The notes beneath the pieces are model-generated. The model was not told the origin of the DNA and ran no database searches. It saw only the letters and a program-made list of their open reading frames with translations. Positions 9,001 through 16,805 of a stretch of 64,000 nucleotides of DNA are shown here, one piece after another. The stretch covers positions 1,405,501 to 1,469,500 of the forward strand of contig CP123444.1 of NCBI GenBank assembly GCA_029866965.1, read 5' to 3'. Every line of letters starts with the position of its first letter. Position 1 is the stretch's first letter. Source of the DNA: Flavobacteriaceae bacterium YJPT1-3 (GTDB lineage Bacteria; Bacteroidota; Bacteroidia; Flavobacteriales; Flavobacteriaceae). Made by a program: the position numbers and the translations under genes.

Positions 9001-10438
9001 GCTCTTGTCCCAGAAATTAGCAGGATTTACGAAAGGTGAGGCTGATGTCTTGAGAAAGGCCATGGGAAAAAAGATTTTTGCCCTACTTGATAAGCTCAAA
9101 CCAAAATTTTTAGATGGTGGTGAGCAAAATGGGCATCCCAGAGCGGTGTTAGAGAAAGTTTGGAAAGACTGGGAAGCTTTTGCGGCCTATGCATTTAACA
9201 AATCCCACTCTACCTGTTACGCCTGGATCGCCTATCAGACCGCCTATCTCAAAGCGCACTATCCGGCTGAGTACATGGCGGCTGTGCTGTCCAACAACAT
9301 GAATGACATCAAACAGGTCACCTTCTTTATGGATGAATGCCGACGAATGGGCCTGGAAGTACTCGGTCCGGATGTCAATGAATCGTTCCGAAAGTTTACA
9401 GTAAACAAAAAAGGAGCGATCCGTTTTGGAATGGGAGCCATTAAAGGGGTGGGTACCAATGCGGTAAAGACCATCGTAGCGTGCCGAGAAGATTCTCCCT
9501 ATCGAAGTATTTTTGATGTAGCCAAGCGTATTGATCTGCGCGCCGCCAATAAAAAGGCCTTTGAAAGTCTGGCTTTGGCCGGAGGATTTGACAGCTTTAC
9601 GGAGACGCACCGCGCTCAGTATTTTCACCACGACGGAGATGGAATTACCTTCTTGGAAAAGGTAGTGAAGTATGGCGCTAAATTTCAGGAAAATCAAAAT
9701 TCAGCACAGGTGAGCCTGTTTGGCGATGCCAGTGAAGTCCAGATACCCGAACCTATTGTTCCACCTTGCGAAGAATGGGCCACCATGGAAAAGCTGAGGC
9801 GCGAAAAAGAAGTGGTGGGCGTATACATCTCCGGACATCCTCTGGACGATTTTAAGATTGAAGTAAATCAATTCACCAATGCGAGTTTAGCATACTTCCA
9901 TAAAATGGAAGAGTTTATCAATAAAGAGTTATCCTTTGGAGGGATCATTACTGATGTGCAGCACCGCACGACCCGCAGGGGTGATGGCTTTGCGATATTC
10001 ACGGTGGAAGACTTTACAGACATCTATGAGTTCAAGATCTTTAAAGAAGAATACTTAAAATTCCGTCATTTTCTAATTCCCAACACCTTTATTTTTGCCA
10101 AGGTATTGATCAGAGAGGGCTGGACCAATCGCGAGACCGGAAGAAAATCAGATCCGCGTACGCAGTTCAATAGCATGATGCAACTGCAGGAGGTAATGAA
10201 TAGCCACGCCAAGAAGCTGACCATTCATATGGACATCAATGAACTGGCTGAGCCTCGTATTCAAGAGCTTGAAGACATCCTTAGAAGTCACCGTGGAGAA
10301 GACAAGTTGCATTTCCGGGTGTTTGAACCCAAGGAGAAGATCGATGTGCATTTGCCTAGCAAAAAGCAGAAAGTTGCGATTTCTTCGGAACTTCTCAATA
10401 CCCTGAGTGCAGCTAATATTCACTATCAATTAAACTGA
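6083..10438 (+). CDS. dnaE: DNA polymerase III alpha subunit fused to an N-terminal DEDDh exonuclease
   Basis: The replicative polymerase, 1451 residues. Residues 1-190 are a DnaQ-like 3'-5' exonuclease with the full DEDDh set: Asp6 and Glu8 (FDTET), Asp105 (NVGFDV), His170 and Asp175 (HNATADVE). The PHP domain begins at HLHNHTQFS (262-270). The palm carries GPGRGSAAGS and the catalytic aspartates PDIDIDF (Asp680, Asp682) and MDFLGL (Asp848). YRPGPMEYIPSF and AFNKSHSTCYAWIAYQTAYLKAHYPAEYM (fingers and tau-contact region) follow, then an OB-fold near 1230-1320. Proofreading is therefore encoded in cis. The palindrome GCTTTCGCGAAAGC occurs at 7453-7466 (read LSRKH). Confidence 0.95.
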   Translation: MYLIFDTETTGLPRDWNAPITDSDNWPRAIQIAWQLHDGLGNLLEHQDYLIKPEGFDIPYDAERIHGISTALAVERGAPLEDVLEHFRNALDRARFVVGQNVGFDVNIMGAEFHRLQMDNSLQELPVLDTCTETTAQLCQIPGGRGGKFKLPTLTELHEFLFDEAFEDAHNATADVEATTRCFFELIRRRLFSQEELNVQPDYFERFREAHPQPVSAVGLQHVNLKAASEALQKKQAEPETGITRAERQEIEAQLEDVEFVHLHNHTQFSILQSTSSVSDLVSATAKHRMRAVAITDTANMMGAFHFVKAINAYNKTVTADAETPAEPIKGIIGCEFNVCMDHTNKNQKDNGYQVVLLAKNKEGYHNLAKMASIAYTEGFYYVPRIDRKIIEQYKDHLIALTGNLYGEVPSKILNVGENQAEEALLWWKSQFADDLYVEIMRHGQEDEDRVNPVLVKLSRKHDLKLIAANNTFYIDKEDADAHDILLCIKDGEKITTPKGRGRGYRYGLPNEEYYFKSGAEMKALFTDLPEAITNVQEVVNKIESYELAREVLLPKFDIPERFVAQEDEEDGGKRGENAYLRHLTYEGAKARYGELTEAIRTRLDFELSVIENTGYPGYFLIVEDFIREARNMGVSVGPGRGSAAGSAVAYCLKITNIDPIKYDLLFERFLNPDRVSMPDIDIDFDDEGRSRVMDYVINKYGSNQVAQIITYGTMAAKSSIRDTARVLDLPLHDADRIAKLIPAMSKLNKILGKEESELRSKFRNEDMVKINELLNLYEGDDAEGRMLRQAKQLEGSLRNTGIHACGVIITPDDITNFVPVATAKDSELYVTQFDNSVVEEAGLLKMDFLGLKTLTLIKDTVKIVKHKHGVDLDPEQFPLDDEKTYELFQRGDTVGIFQYESVGMQKHMQALKPTVFEDLIAMNALYRPGPMEYIPSFIRRKHGEEEIVYDLPAMEEYLKETYGITVYQEQVMLLSQKLAGFTKGEADVLRKAMGKKIFALLDKLKPKFLDGGEQNGHPRAVLEKVWKDWEAFAAYAFNKSHSTCYAWIAYQTAYLKAHYPAEYMAAVLSNNMNDIKQVTFFMDECRRMGLEVLGPDVNESFRKFTVNKKGAIRFGMGAIKGVGTNAVKTIVACREDSPYRSIFDVAKRIDLRAANKKAFESLALAGGFDSFTETHRAQYFHHDGDGITFLEKVVKYGAKFQENQNSAQVSLFGDASEVQIPEPIVPPCEEWATMEKLRREKEVVGVYISGHPLDDFKIEVNQFTNASLAYFHKMEEFINKELSFGGIITDVQHRTTRRGDGFAIFTVEDFTDIYEFKIFKEEYLKFRHFLIPNTFIFAKVLIREGWTNRETGRKSDPRTQFNSMMQLQEVMNSHAKKLTIHMDINELAEPRIQELEDILRSHRGEDKLHFRVFEPKEKIDVHLPSKKQKVAISSELLNTLSAANIHYQLN
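7453..7466. repeat. 14-bp palindrome GCTTTCGCGAAAGC inside dnaE (one of six exact copies)
   Basis: Exact copies at 7453-7466, 30409-30422, 52169-52182, 56215-56228, and 58795-58808; a one-mismatch copy lies at 46882-46895 and a variant with T for G at 53534-53547. The two nested elements at 3109-3143 and 12121-12182 carry its halves. All are within genes. (The call counts the interrupted copy at 3109-3143 as the sixth.). Confidence 0.85.
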
Positions 10439-10510
10439 TAAGATTTATTTGATAGCCTGATAATTCCGAATAATTAGCACATAGTCAAATCCTATGCAGG
10501 GTACGTAAGT

Positions 10511-10536
10511 TTTGGCTTTATTATTGACTAACTTTG
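10511..10536 (+). promoter_or_regulatory. Promoter of trxA
   Basis: TAACTTTG at 10529-10536 is an exact TAnnTTTG box, 27 bases before the trxA ATG. TTTG at 10511-10514 could be the upstream element, but the 14-base spacer is shorter than the usual 17-23. Confidence 0.6.
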
Positions 10537-10563
10537 CACGTGAAACAACTTAAATAGAATGTA

Positions 10564-10881
10564 ATGGCATTAGAAATAACAGACGCAACTTTTGAGGAAA
10601 CCGTATTGAAAAGCGACAAGCCAGTCTTGGTCGACTTTTGGGCTGCTTGGTGTGGACCCTGTCGTATGGTAGGACCGGTTATTGAAGAAATTAGCGAAGA
10701 GTACGACGGCAAAGCTGTTGTCGGCAAAGTAGATGTAGACGCTAATCAAGAGTTTGCGGCTAAATACGGAGTGCGTAACATACCTACCGTTTTGATGTTT
10801 CAAAACGGAGAAGTGGTTGGACGTCAAGTAGGCGTAGCTCCTAAAAATGTATACACTGAGGCAATTGATCAATTGCTGTAA
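10564..10881 (+). CDS. trxA: Thioredoxin
   Basis: A 105-residue classical thioredoxin: [19 protein letters not shown] with the redox pair Cys30/Cys33, the cis-Pro motif NIPTVLMF, and [10 protein letters not shown] near the end. It reduces disulfides of cytoplasmic proteins, using electrons from thioredoxin reductase. There is no signal peptide. It has its own promoter and terminator and so is a single-gene unit. Confidence 0.96.
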   Translation: MALEITDATFEETVLKSDKPVLVDFWAAWCGPCRMVGPVIEEISEEYDGKAVVGKVDVDANQEFAAKYGVRNIPTVLMFQNGEVVGRQVGVAPKNVYTEAIDQLL

Positions 10882-10903
10882 GTACAGAAGAACTTTTCTT
10901 AAT

Positions 10904-10935
10904 AAAGGTTTGGCTAAAGGCCAGACCTTTTTTAT
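10904..10935 (+). terminator. Terminator of trxA
   Basis: AAAGGTTTGGC (10904-10914), TAAAG loop, GCCAGACCTTT (10920-10930) and a T run, with one G-T pair in the stem. Confidence 0.85.
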
Positions 10936-10980
10936 TTATATTGCTTAGGCTTAAGCAGCGTTTAATTACTACAAATAAAC

Positions 10981-11526
10981 ATGGAAAAAACGAAGAAGAT
11001 ACAAGACCTGATCGATGCGCAACACCTGGAAGACCGCAAGGTTTTTTTATGGGGAATGGTAGAAGATAAGAGTGCCAAACATGTCATTGATCGCTTAATG
11101 TATTTGGATGCACAAAATCACGACGAAATAAAATTATACATCAACAGTCCCGGGGGCTATGTGACCTCAGGATTTGCCATGTACGATACGATCCGGAGCT
11201 TAAAAAGTCCGGTATCTACGATTTGTACGGGGCTTGCAGCCAGCATGGGTTCTGTACTGCTCTCTGCGGGTGAAAAAGGCAGACGCTTTATCCAGCCCTA
11301 TGCCAAAGTAATGATTCATCAACCGAGTGGAGGCGCTCGAGGGCCGGCCAGTGATATTGAGATCTCCGCACAGGAAATCTTAAAGACCAGAAAATTAATC
11401 GCTCAAATATACGTGGACAATTGCGGTCAGGACTTTGACAAGGTGATGAAAGATTTCAATCGCGATCATTGGATGGACGCTGAAGAATCCTTAGCCTACG
11501 GAATCGTAGACGAGATTTTGAAGTAG
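10981..11526 (+). CDS. clpP: ClpP-type serine protease, catalytic subunit (short form)
   Basis: A 181-residue ClpP-fold protease. Catalytic residues are Ser88 (GLAASMGS), His113 (MIHQPSGG) and Asp162 (RDHWM), with the oxyanion SPGGYVTSG loop at 56-64. Processive degradation would need a ClpX or ClpA partner, not encoded here. It lacks the longer N-terminus of the main ClpP, so it may be the second paralogue that many Flavobacteria carry. A tandem 7-bp repeat follows the stop. Confidence 0.88.
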   Translation: MEKTKKIQDLIDAQHLEDRKVFLWGMVEDKSAKHVIDRLMYLDAQNHDEIKLYINSPGGYVTSGFAMYDTIRSLKSPVSTICTGLAASMGSVLLSAGEKGRRFIQPYAKVMIHQPSGGARGPASDIEISAQEILKTRKLIAQIYVDNCGQDFDKVMKDFNRDHWMDAEESLAYGIVDEILK

Positions 11527-11536
11527 CTTAGAATTC

Positions 11537-11571
11537 GGTAGTCGGTAGTCGGTAGTCGGTAGTCGGTAGTC
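11537..11571. repeat. Five tandem copies of a 7-bp unit (GGTAGTC)
   Basis: Perfect 7-bp repeat, five units, in the 100-base gap between the clpP homologue and the DUF58 gene. It could vary in copy number by slippage and alter spacing upstream of the DUF58 gene. Confidence 0.95.
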
Positions 11572-11628
11572 GATGGATGCTATTCATTTACAGGAAATAA
11601 AGCAGATTGAATTAAGAAAAGGACAAGG

Positions 11629-12612
11629 GTGAACATTCAAGACGAACTTAACACGACTTCCGGCTTTAACAATCTTGATTTATTAGCGCGACAGGTCGTT
11701 GAGGGGTTTATTTCTGGTTTACACAAGAGTCCTTTTCATGGATTTTCAGCTGAATTTGCCGAGCACAAGCTTTACAACTCCGGAGAAAGTACCAAGCACA
11801 TTGATTGGAAGCTTTTCGCACGTACTGACCGGCTTTATACCAAACGCTACGAAGAAGAGACCAATTTGCGGTGTCATTTGATCCTGGATAATAGTGCATC
11901 CATGCATTATCCCTTTCAAAATCAATGGAGTATCGATGCATTGAACAAAATGAGTTTTTCAGTGCTGGGAGCAGCTGCCATCATGAATATATTGAAGAAG
12001 CAAAGGGATGCGGTGGGCCTCAGTATTTTTGGGGAAGCCTATGAACGCTATGTGGAGGAAAAGAGCAGTCTGAGACATCATCACTTACTATTGGATCAAC
12101 TCAACGGTTTAAATGATTCTGCTTTCCTGCCTGCCCGCCCGGATGAACGGGTCGGACGTGCCGGCAGGCAGGGCGCGAAAGCGTCAACCTCAACACGAAC
12201 CTATGCTAATTTGCACCTAATTGCTGAAAAGCTGAAACGCCGCTCTCTGGTGATCCTTTTTTCAGACATGTTTCAAACCGAAGTGGAGCAAGAAGCACTA
12301 TTTGAAGCGGTACAGCATTTAAAGTATAACAAACACGAACTGGTGCTCTTTCATGTGTATGATGGGAAATGGGAGCAAAATTTTGACTTTGACAATCAGC
12401 CGAGGCGCTTTGTGGATGTAGAAACCGGTGAGTCTATCGCCTTATTTGCAGATACGGTAAAGGCAGGGTATCAGGAAGAAATAGCCGCTTATTTTGAAGC
12501 GTTGAGGTTATTGTGTTTAAAAAACAAAATTCAATATGTCCCTGCGGATATTCGGTTAGGGTTTGAGCGCATTCTGACTACTTTTTTGGTCGCCCGGCAG
12601 AAGTTTACCTAA
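11629..12612 (+). CDS. DUF58 domain protein (MoxR-associated, vWA-like)
   Basis: A 327-residue protein. GFSAEFAEHKLYNSGESTKHIDWKLFARTDRLYTKRYEEETNLRCHLILDNSASM contains the DUF58 signature (DWK..ART) and a metal-ion-dependent adhesion-site-like DNSAS. Such proteins usually work with MoxR AAA+ ATPases in the Bacteroides aerotolerance type of operon, but no moxR is adjacent. The GTG at 11629 is used. About residue 165 an inserted peptide FLPARPDERVGRAGRQGAKAS is encoded by a nested palindrome (12121-12182), probably in a surface loop. Confidence 0.85.
   Translation: MNIQDELNTTSGFNNLDLLARQVVEGFISGLHKSPFHGFSAEFAEHKLYNSGESTKHIDWKLFARTDRLYTKRYEEETNLRCHLILDNSASMHYPFQNQWSIDALNKMSFSVLGAAAIMNILKKQRDAVGLSIFGEAYERYVEEKSSLRHHHLLLDQLNGLNDSAFLPARPDERVGRAGRQGAKASTSTRTYANLHLIAEKLKRRSLVILFSDMFQTEVEQEALFEAVQHLKYNKHELVLFHVYDGKWEQNFDFDNQPRRFVDVETGESIALFADTVKAGYQEEIAAYFEALRLLCLKNKIQYVPADIRLGFERILTTFLVARQKFT
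12121..12182. repeat. Nested palindrome inserted in the DUF58 gene
   Basis: Outer halves GCTTTC (12121-12126) and GCGAAAGC (12175-12182). Inner arms CTGCCTGCC (12127-12135) and GGCAGGCAG (12163-12171), with a GC-rich core that can fold further. Read in frame. Same construction as 3109-3143 but with a longer core. Confidence 0.75.
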
Positions 12613-12634
12613 ATTATATTTTTGCAAAAAATAG

Positions 12635-12665
12635 TTTGTACAGTACAGTACAAGATGTATATTTG
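12635..12665 (+). promoter_or_regulatory. Promoter of tRNA-Asp
   Basis: TTTG (12635-12638), 19-base spacer, TATATTTG (12658-12665): a full match to the Bacteroidetes sigma-ABfr consensus. Expected start about 12672, 70 bases before the tRNA. Confidence 0.75.
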
Positions 12666-12741
12666 CATCCGCATTTGAACGGGGTTCAGCTCTGTAATTT
12701 GCAAAGTTCTTTAAGAATAGATCATTTTTAATGATCGGTTG

Positions 12742-12815
12742 GGTCTGGTAGTTCAGTTGGTTAGAATACATGCCTGTCACGCATGGGGTCGCGGGTTCGA
12801 GTCCCGTCCAGACCG
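12742..12815 (+). tRNA. tRNA-Asp (GTC)
   Basis: Cloverleaf read by eye: acceptor GGTCTGG (12742-12748) pairs with CCAGACC (12808-12814), discriminator G. The D-arm has AGTTGGTTAGA. The anticodon arm is CATGC-CTGTCAC-GCATG with anticodon GTC, and the T-arm is GCGGG-TTCGAGT-CCCGT. CCA is not encoded. A terminator follows. Confidence 0.97.
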
Positions 12816-12889
12816 CTAAATTCCGCATAGGAATTTACGAGGTTGTGTTGACCGCGAAAGCGGTTATGCCCGGTAGTTGGGCTAATGAG

Positions 12890-12922
12890 AAGCTTTTCCT
12901 TTATTTGGAAAGGCTTTTTTTG
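12890..12922 (+). terminator. Terminator of the tRNA-Asp unit
   Basis: AAGCTTTTCC (12890-12899) / GGAAAGGCTT (12907-12916) with a T run. Its downstream half recurs exactly at 16704-16727. Confidence 0.8.
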
Positions 12923-12923
12923 T
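12900..12923. repeat. 24-bp direct repeat, left copy
   Basis: Identical over 24 bases to 16704-16727. It starts in the loop of the tRNA-Asp terminator and covers its 3' arm and T run. The two copies bracket the siderophore receptor/PepSY cassette. Confidence 0.85.
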
Positions 12924-13017
12924 TTTTATTCCCTCATAAGCTTTTGGATTCGTACTAACTTAAAAATAAAAAAAAAGAAAAAAATTTAAGTCAGCTATTG
13001 CATTCTCGAAAGGATAT

Positions 13018-14133
13018 TCAGGTTTTAGCTCTACCCCACCAAATCTTTGCTCCCGTGTAGGTCAAAAACGCAGGCAGTAATCCAGAAAAAAACCATAAAA
13101 TTCGAGTGAAAATCCCACCAAACTCCCCGAAATGTATGGGCAAATGCCAATTGGCCATAAATGATGCGCCCCTTGGCATTTTATCCGGATTATTCTCACC
13201 AGTAATTTTTCCGGTAACCGGGTCCGCCCTAAGAAAAATAAGTGGTACAGCGCCTGCGTGAATATCGATGCGTTCTTGGTAGGCAAAGGATAGTGCCCCA
13301 TCCAATTCCCGGGTCATCCAGAAGTTTCGTTTGTAATGTTCTGGATAGTATTTGTTCATTTCTGAGAGGGCTTCTTGAGTAGAGAGGTAATCTTTTGTTG
13401 ATTTATAAGGTTCAGTTTCCATATCAAAAACCGATACTTCCGCTGGTGCTGAGAATGTCACCTTATTGATTACCCATTGCATTTCATCATCAAAATAGAA
13501 TGCAGCGCCGGTAAACCCCAAAAGAAAGAGTGGCAGGAAGAAATAAAATCCCGTAACATTGTGCAAATCATAGTTCAAACGCTTTTTCTTGGCGTCCCAT
13601 TTAATCTTGAAACTGCTTTTTCTTCGGCCCTTGTTGTTCGGCCACCAGAGATACAAACCCGTGGTAAGCATTAAAAAGGCGAATAGCAACGAAGCAACAC
13701 CCGTGATAATTCTACCCGTTTCCCCCATTTTCAGGGTGGTATGTAGGTCTAAGATCAACGTGAACATATCATTGCCCAGGCCATTTCGCCCCGAATAGAG
13801 TTCACCTGTGGATTGGTCAAAGAAATACCATTGGTCATCATCGAAAAATTTGAACACGTAGGTTTCGCGCCCTCGCTTTGGCCATTGGATGCTTTCAATG
13901 TCCTTATTGGCCAAATTCTCGATATAGGTAGCGATTGCTATATCATCCTGAAAAAGGGTTTCACTTTTTTCGGTGTGATATATCTTCTTTTCCAAAAGAG
14001 AGGCAATTTCTGGCTCGAATACGTAGAGCGAGCCGGTAATGCCCACGATGGACAATACCAGACCCGCTGCCAGACCTGCGTATAGATGGACGTAGCGAAT
14101 TATCTTCTTTATGTTGTTCTTCTTTTTTGGCAA
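13018..14133 (-). CDS. PepSY-associated transmembrane protein (siderophore-linked reductase type)
   Basis: A 371-residue PepSY/DUF2149-type membrane protein. The start KIIRYVHLYAGLAAGLVLSIVGITGSLYVFEPEI is the characteristic first helix with a conserved His. Further helices lie near 155-180 (LLFAFLMLTTGLYLWWPN), 200-220 and at the C-terminus (LPIHFGEFGGIFTRILWFFSGLLPAFLTYTGAKIWW). Conserved His residues suggest heme or electron-transfer sites; relatives reduce ferric siderophores in the inner membrane. It begins 12 bases after the receptor gene stops, so the two form an operon. Confidence 0.85.
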   Translation of the reverse strand: MPKKKNNIKKIIRYVHLYAGLAAGLVLSIVGITGSLYVFEPEIASLLEKKIYHTEKSETLFQDDIAIATYIENLANKDIESIQWPKRGRETYVFKFFDDDQWYFFDQSTGELYSGRNGLGNDMFTLILDLHTTLKMGETGRIITGVASLLFAFLMLTTGLYLWWPNNKGRRKSSFKIKWDAKKKRLNYDLHNVTGFYFFLPLFLLGFTGAAFYFDDEMQWVINKVTFSAPAEVSVFDMETEPYKSTKDYLSTQEALSEMNKYYPEHYKRNFWMTRELDGALSFAYQERIDIHAGAVPLIFLRADPVTGKITGENNPDKMPRGASFMANWHLPIHFGEFGGIFTRILWFFSGLLPAFLTYTGAKIWWGRAKT

Positions 14134-14145
14134 CTGATATACTTC

Positions 14146-16491
14146 TTAAAATTCGGCTGCCAAAGACAATATGCCGGTAACAGGTGCACCGTACAAAAAC
14201 TGCCCAAAGGCAAGACCTTCAAGAAATTGATTATTGGTGATATTACGCACATTAAGGCGCGCGGTCATTTGGGTGTGGCCCAAAGTGAAACCATACCGAG
14301 CACCTAAATCCAAACGGAAGTAGCCATCCACTTCAAAGCCTTCCGAATTGTCGGCAAAGCGGTCTCCGGTGTAAAACAGTCCGGCGTTGACATCCAATCC
14401 TTTTACCGGAAGTTTATAATCCACAAAGGTGTTCAATTGCAGTTCGGGTACACTTTGTGGGCGGTTGCCATCCAAATCAGGTTCGGAAGGATTGTCAATC
14501 TCGGCATCCAGATACAGACCTCCAAAAATGATTCTTGCCCTATCGGTTAATTGCCCGGCCAGGCTCAGTTCTACCCCACGGTGCCGTTGGCTCCCTCCGT
14601 ATCTGAATATGTTATTGTCATCGATAAAGGCCAATGGCTGGTCGATATCAAAATAGGCCCCTGTCAAAAGTGCCCTTTTGAAGAGTTTGGATTTAAAACC
14701 GATTTCAAACTGTTCGGTTTCTACCGGGTCTAAAAACACATTTTCCCCAAAATTATCAGCAATGTTTGGAATCTGTTGCCCTGCAGTAACCCCTGTGGAA
14801 TAACTTGTATAAAGATTTACCGCTTCAACCGGACTGTAGATGACACCGAAATTTGGGGTAAAAATATCGTCTTTATAGGAAGTCTGCAGGGTACCCTCAT
14901 CGTTGAACACATCCTCGTTTTCCTGCTCGGTCCAGCGAACGCCGGCCAGTACCTCAAGATTGTCGAGCACTTTAATGAAATCCGTGACGTAGGCCGCTTT
15001 TTGGGTAAAGATCAGGGCGTCCAAAGTTTGACCGGAAAGGGCTACGGGTCTTTCGAGGGCCACCGGGGCGAAAATGTTCGAGGTGCCCGCTAAAAAGTTT
15101 CCTCCTTCATCTAAAGAGAAGCGAAGGGGGTTTCGGCTATGTGCCACACCAAAAGACAAATCGTGTTCTAGGCCAAAAGTATTGAACGAGCCATTCGCGA
15201 AAATATCCAGCGAAAGCGGGTCACGTACCTGTGAGGGGTCGAAAAAGATTTCTGTTTCGAAATCCCCATTTGCCTGTAAGCTACCATCTACGATACCAGC
15301 GGCCTGTTGGTCACGAATCAACTGCATTTTTTGAACCCTACCGAAAATCGACCAATTATCATTAACCGTGTATTCCGCCCCAATGGAACCTACAAAGTTT
15401 CGGGTGGGGTACGTGCCCCATTCTTGGCCGATGAAGGTAGTGGGGTCGAAGTCTTCTATGAGCTGTTGACGTTCTTCAATGGATAAGGATTCATCAAAAG
15501 AATTTAAACGAATGGTCGCTTGTTGCTCCAGATTTCGATATTGGTATTCCCCTTCAATATCAATGCGTAAATTCTCTAAGGGTTCCCATTCAAAGAATGC
15601 GCTGAAAAACTGGCGTGGACCGGAAACATCATTTACGAAAGTGGCTTCTTCAGCGACGAGCGCATTTATTCGGTATCCGAACTTGTCGCCAACCTTTCCG
15701 CCAAAATCACCGTGAACACCGATGCTCCCGTTGCTATCCCCAAAGGTCTGCACCCAACTGTAGGTTTTTTCAGTAGGACGCTTTAGAACGTAATTTACCA
15801 GTCCTCCGGGTGGCGCGAAGCCATATCGAAGTGCCGCCGGGCCTTTGATGATTTCAACAGCGGCCTTATTTTCGAACGGACTTTGAACTTGGTTCTGGAA
15901 AATTAAGTTCTCGCGTCGATAGCTACTTGAATTGTCAAGGTTGTAGCCCCTGATATTCACTGTCTCATTAAAGCCAGGCGGATTGCTTACGATAACCGAT
16001 GGGTCGTTACGCACCAAATCGCCAAGCGAACGGACCTGTTGGTCTATGAGCACTTCCTGGGTAATCACAGACACCGATTGTGGTATATCCACAATATCAC
16101 GAGAGCCAAAAGTTACCGCGGATTGTTCTGTGGCCACATAACCTGTTTCTCTTTGTCCCGTCACTACAACTTCATCCAGTCCCTGAGAAGTACTTTTCAA
16201 GGTAAAATTTAACGTACTGGTTTTGCTTTCTTGTACTGTCACGGATTTTTCAGTTGTGGCGAAGCCTAGAAATGATGCTATTACGACCCGACTTCCTGTG
16301 GGAATATCTTTTAGTATATAGCGCCCATCTCCATCGGTTGTCGTCCCCAATAAGTCGCCTTTAATAGTAATATTTACGTTTTCAAGTTTGTTTCCGAACT
16401 CATCAACAATAGTTCCGTCGATACTGCCTTCTTGTGCAAATAAATTGCTGAAAAAACATAAAATAAAAGTCAGTTGCAAGAGATATTTCAT
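14146..16491 (-). CDS. TonB-dependent siderophore receptor
   Basis: A 781-residue outer-membrane protein. It has a signal peptide (residues 1-19, ending LFAQ) and a carboxypeptidase-regulatory-like domain about 22-100 (GSIDGTIVDEFGNKLENVNITIKG). The TonB box LDEVVVTG is near 105. The plug spans about 120-240 (DIPQSVSVITQEVLIDQQVRSLGDLVRNDPSV, VEIIKGPAALRYG). A 22-strand-type barrel ends in ...ILSLAAEF. The plug motifs are those of ferric-siderophore receptors (FpvA/FhuE type). It imports an iron chelate using TonB energy; the PepSY protein downstream would release the iron. Confidence 0.92.
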   Translation of the reverse strand: MKYLLQLTFILCFFSNLFAQEGSIDGTIVDEFGNKLENVNITIKGDLLGTTTDGDGRYILKDIPTGSRVVIASFLGFATTEKSVTVQESKTSTLNFTLKSTSQGLDEVVVTGQRETGYVATEQSAVTFGSRDIVDIPQSVSVITQEVLIDQQVRSLGDLVRNDPSVIVSNPPGFNETVNIRGYNLDNSSSYRRENLIFQNQVQSPFENKAAVEIIKGPAALRYGFAPPGGLVNYVLKRPTEKTYSWVQTFGDSNGSIGVHGDFGGKVGDKFGYRINALVAEEATFVNDVSGPRQFFSAFFEWEPLENLRIDIEGEYQYRNLEQQATIRLNSFDESLSIEERQQLIEDFDPTTFIGQEWGTYPTRNFVGSIGAEYTVNDNWSIFGRVQKMQLIRDQQAAGIVDGSLQANGDFETEIFFDPSQVRDPLSLDIFANGSFNTFGLEHDLSFGVAHSRNPLRFSLDEGGNFLAGTSNIFAPVALERPVALSGQTLDALIFTQKAAYVTDFIKVLDNLEVLAGVRWTEQENEDVFNDEGTLQTSYKDDIFTPNFGVIYSPVEAVNLYTSYSTGVTAGQQIPNIADNFGENVFLDPVETEQFEIGFKSKLFKRALLTGAYFDIDQPLAFIDDNNIFRYGGSQRHRGVELSLAGQLTDRARIIFGGLYLDAEIDNPSEPDLDGNRPQSVPELQLNTFVDYKLPVKGLDVNAGLFYTGDRFADNSEGFEVDGYFRLDLGARYGFTLGHTQMTARLNVRNITNNQFLEGLAFGQFLYGAPVTGILSLAAEF

Positions 16492-16522
16492 TTCTATTTA
16501 TATTTAGACTTATTATAAATAA

Positions 16523-16547
16523 CAAAAATAGAGAATGAATGTTCAAA
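16523..16547 (-). promoter_or_regulatory. Promoter of the siderophore receptor operon
   Basis: TATTTTTG on the reverse strand (16530-16523) is an exact TAnnTTTG box, 32 bases before the ATG; TTTG at 16547-16544 is a possible upstream element with a short 13-base spacer. I could not identify a Fur box with confidence. The rest of the gap to 16805 holds the 24-bp repeat and a terminator. Confidence 0.5.
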
Positions 16548-16703
16548 TTAAAATGTTTGCTGTGATTATTTACAATAGCTTAAAATGGATTAGGAGGAAT
16601 GCCGAACCTCTTTAAATTCAAGACGTATCCTTATGCTGATTTTTGTGGATACATGAAATGTGATAAAACAAGCATGAACGAACTAATGAAAGAAGGAAAA
16701 AAG

Positions 16704-16727
16704 TTTATTTGGAAAGGCTTTTTTTGT
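16704..16727. repeat. 24-bp direct repeat, right copy
   Basis: Exact copy of 12900-12923 without the 5' stem arm of the terminator, so here it is not a functional hairpin. It marks the far side of the iron cassette. Confidence 0.85.
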
Positions 16728-16751
16728 GAACCTTAAAATATCCTTTCATCA

Positions 16752-16778
16752 TGAAAAAAGCCCTTAGAAAAGGGCTTT
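16752..16778 (-). terminator. Terminator of the coiled-coil lipoprotein gene
   Basis: AAAGCCCTT (16757-16765), AGAA, AAGGGCTTT (16770-16778). The A run on the plus strand gives a T tail for the leftward gene. Confidence 0.8.
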
Positions 16779-16805
16779 AAGAGAATTAGTTTTCTTCGCT
16801 AACTT

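Noticed and set aside
12840-12875. GACCGCGAAAGCGG downstream of tRNA-Asp as a further palindrome copy
   Set aside because: It only shares CGCGAAAGC with the 14-mer; the left half is different.
14086-14307. Forward-strand frame between the PepSY and receptor genes
   Set aside because: It overlaps both reverse-strand genes, which have clear domain motifs.
13018-16491. Iron cassette as a transposon
   Set aside because: No transposase, integrase or terminal inverted repeats; only the 24-bp direct repeat supports insertion.
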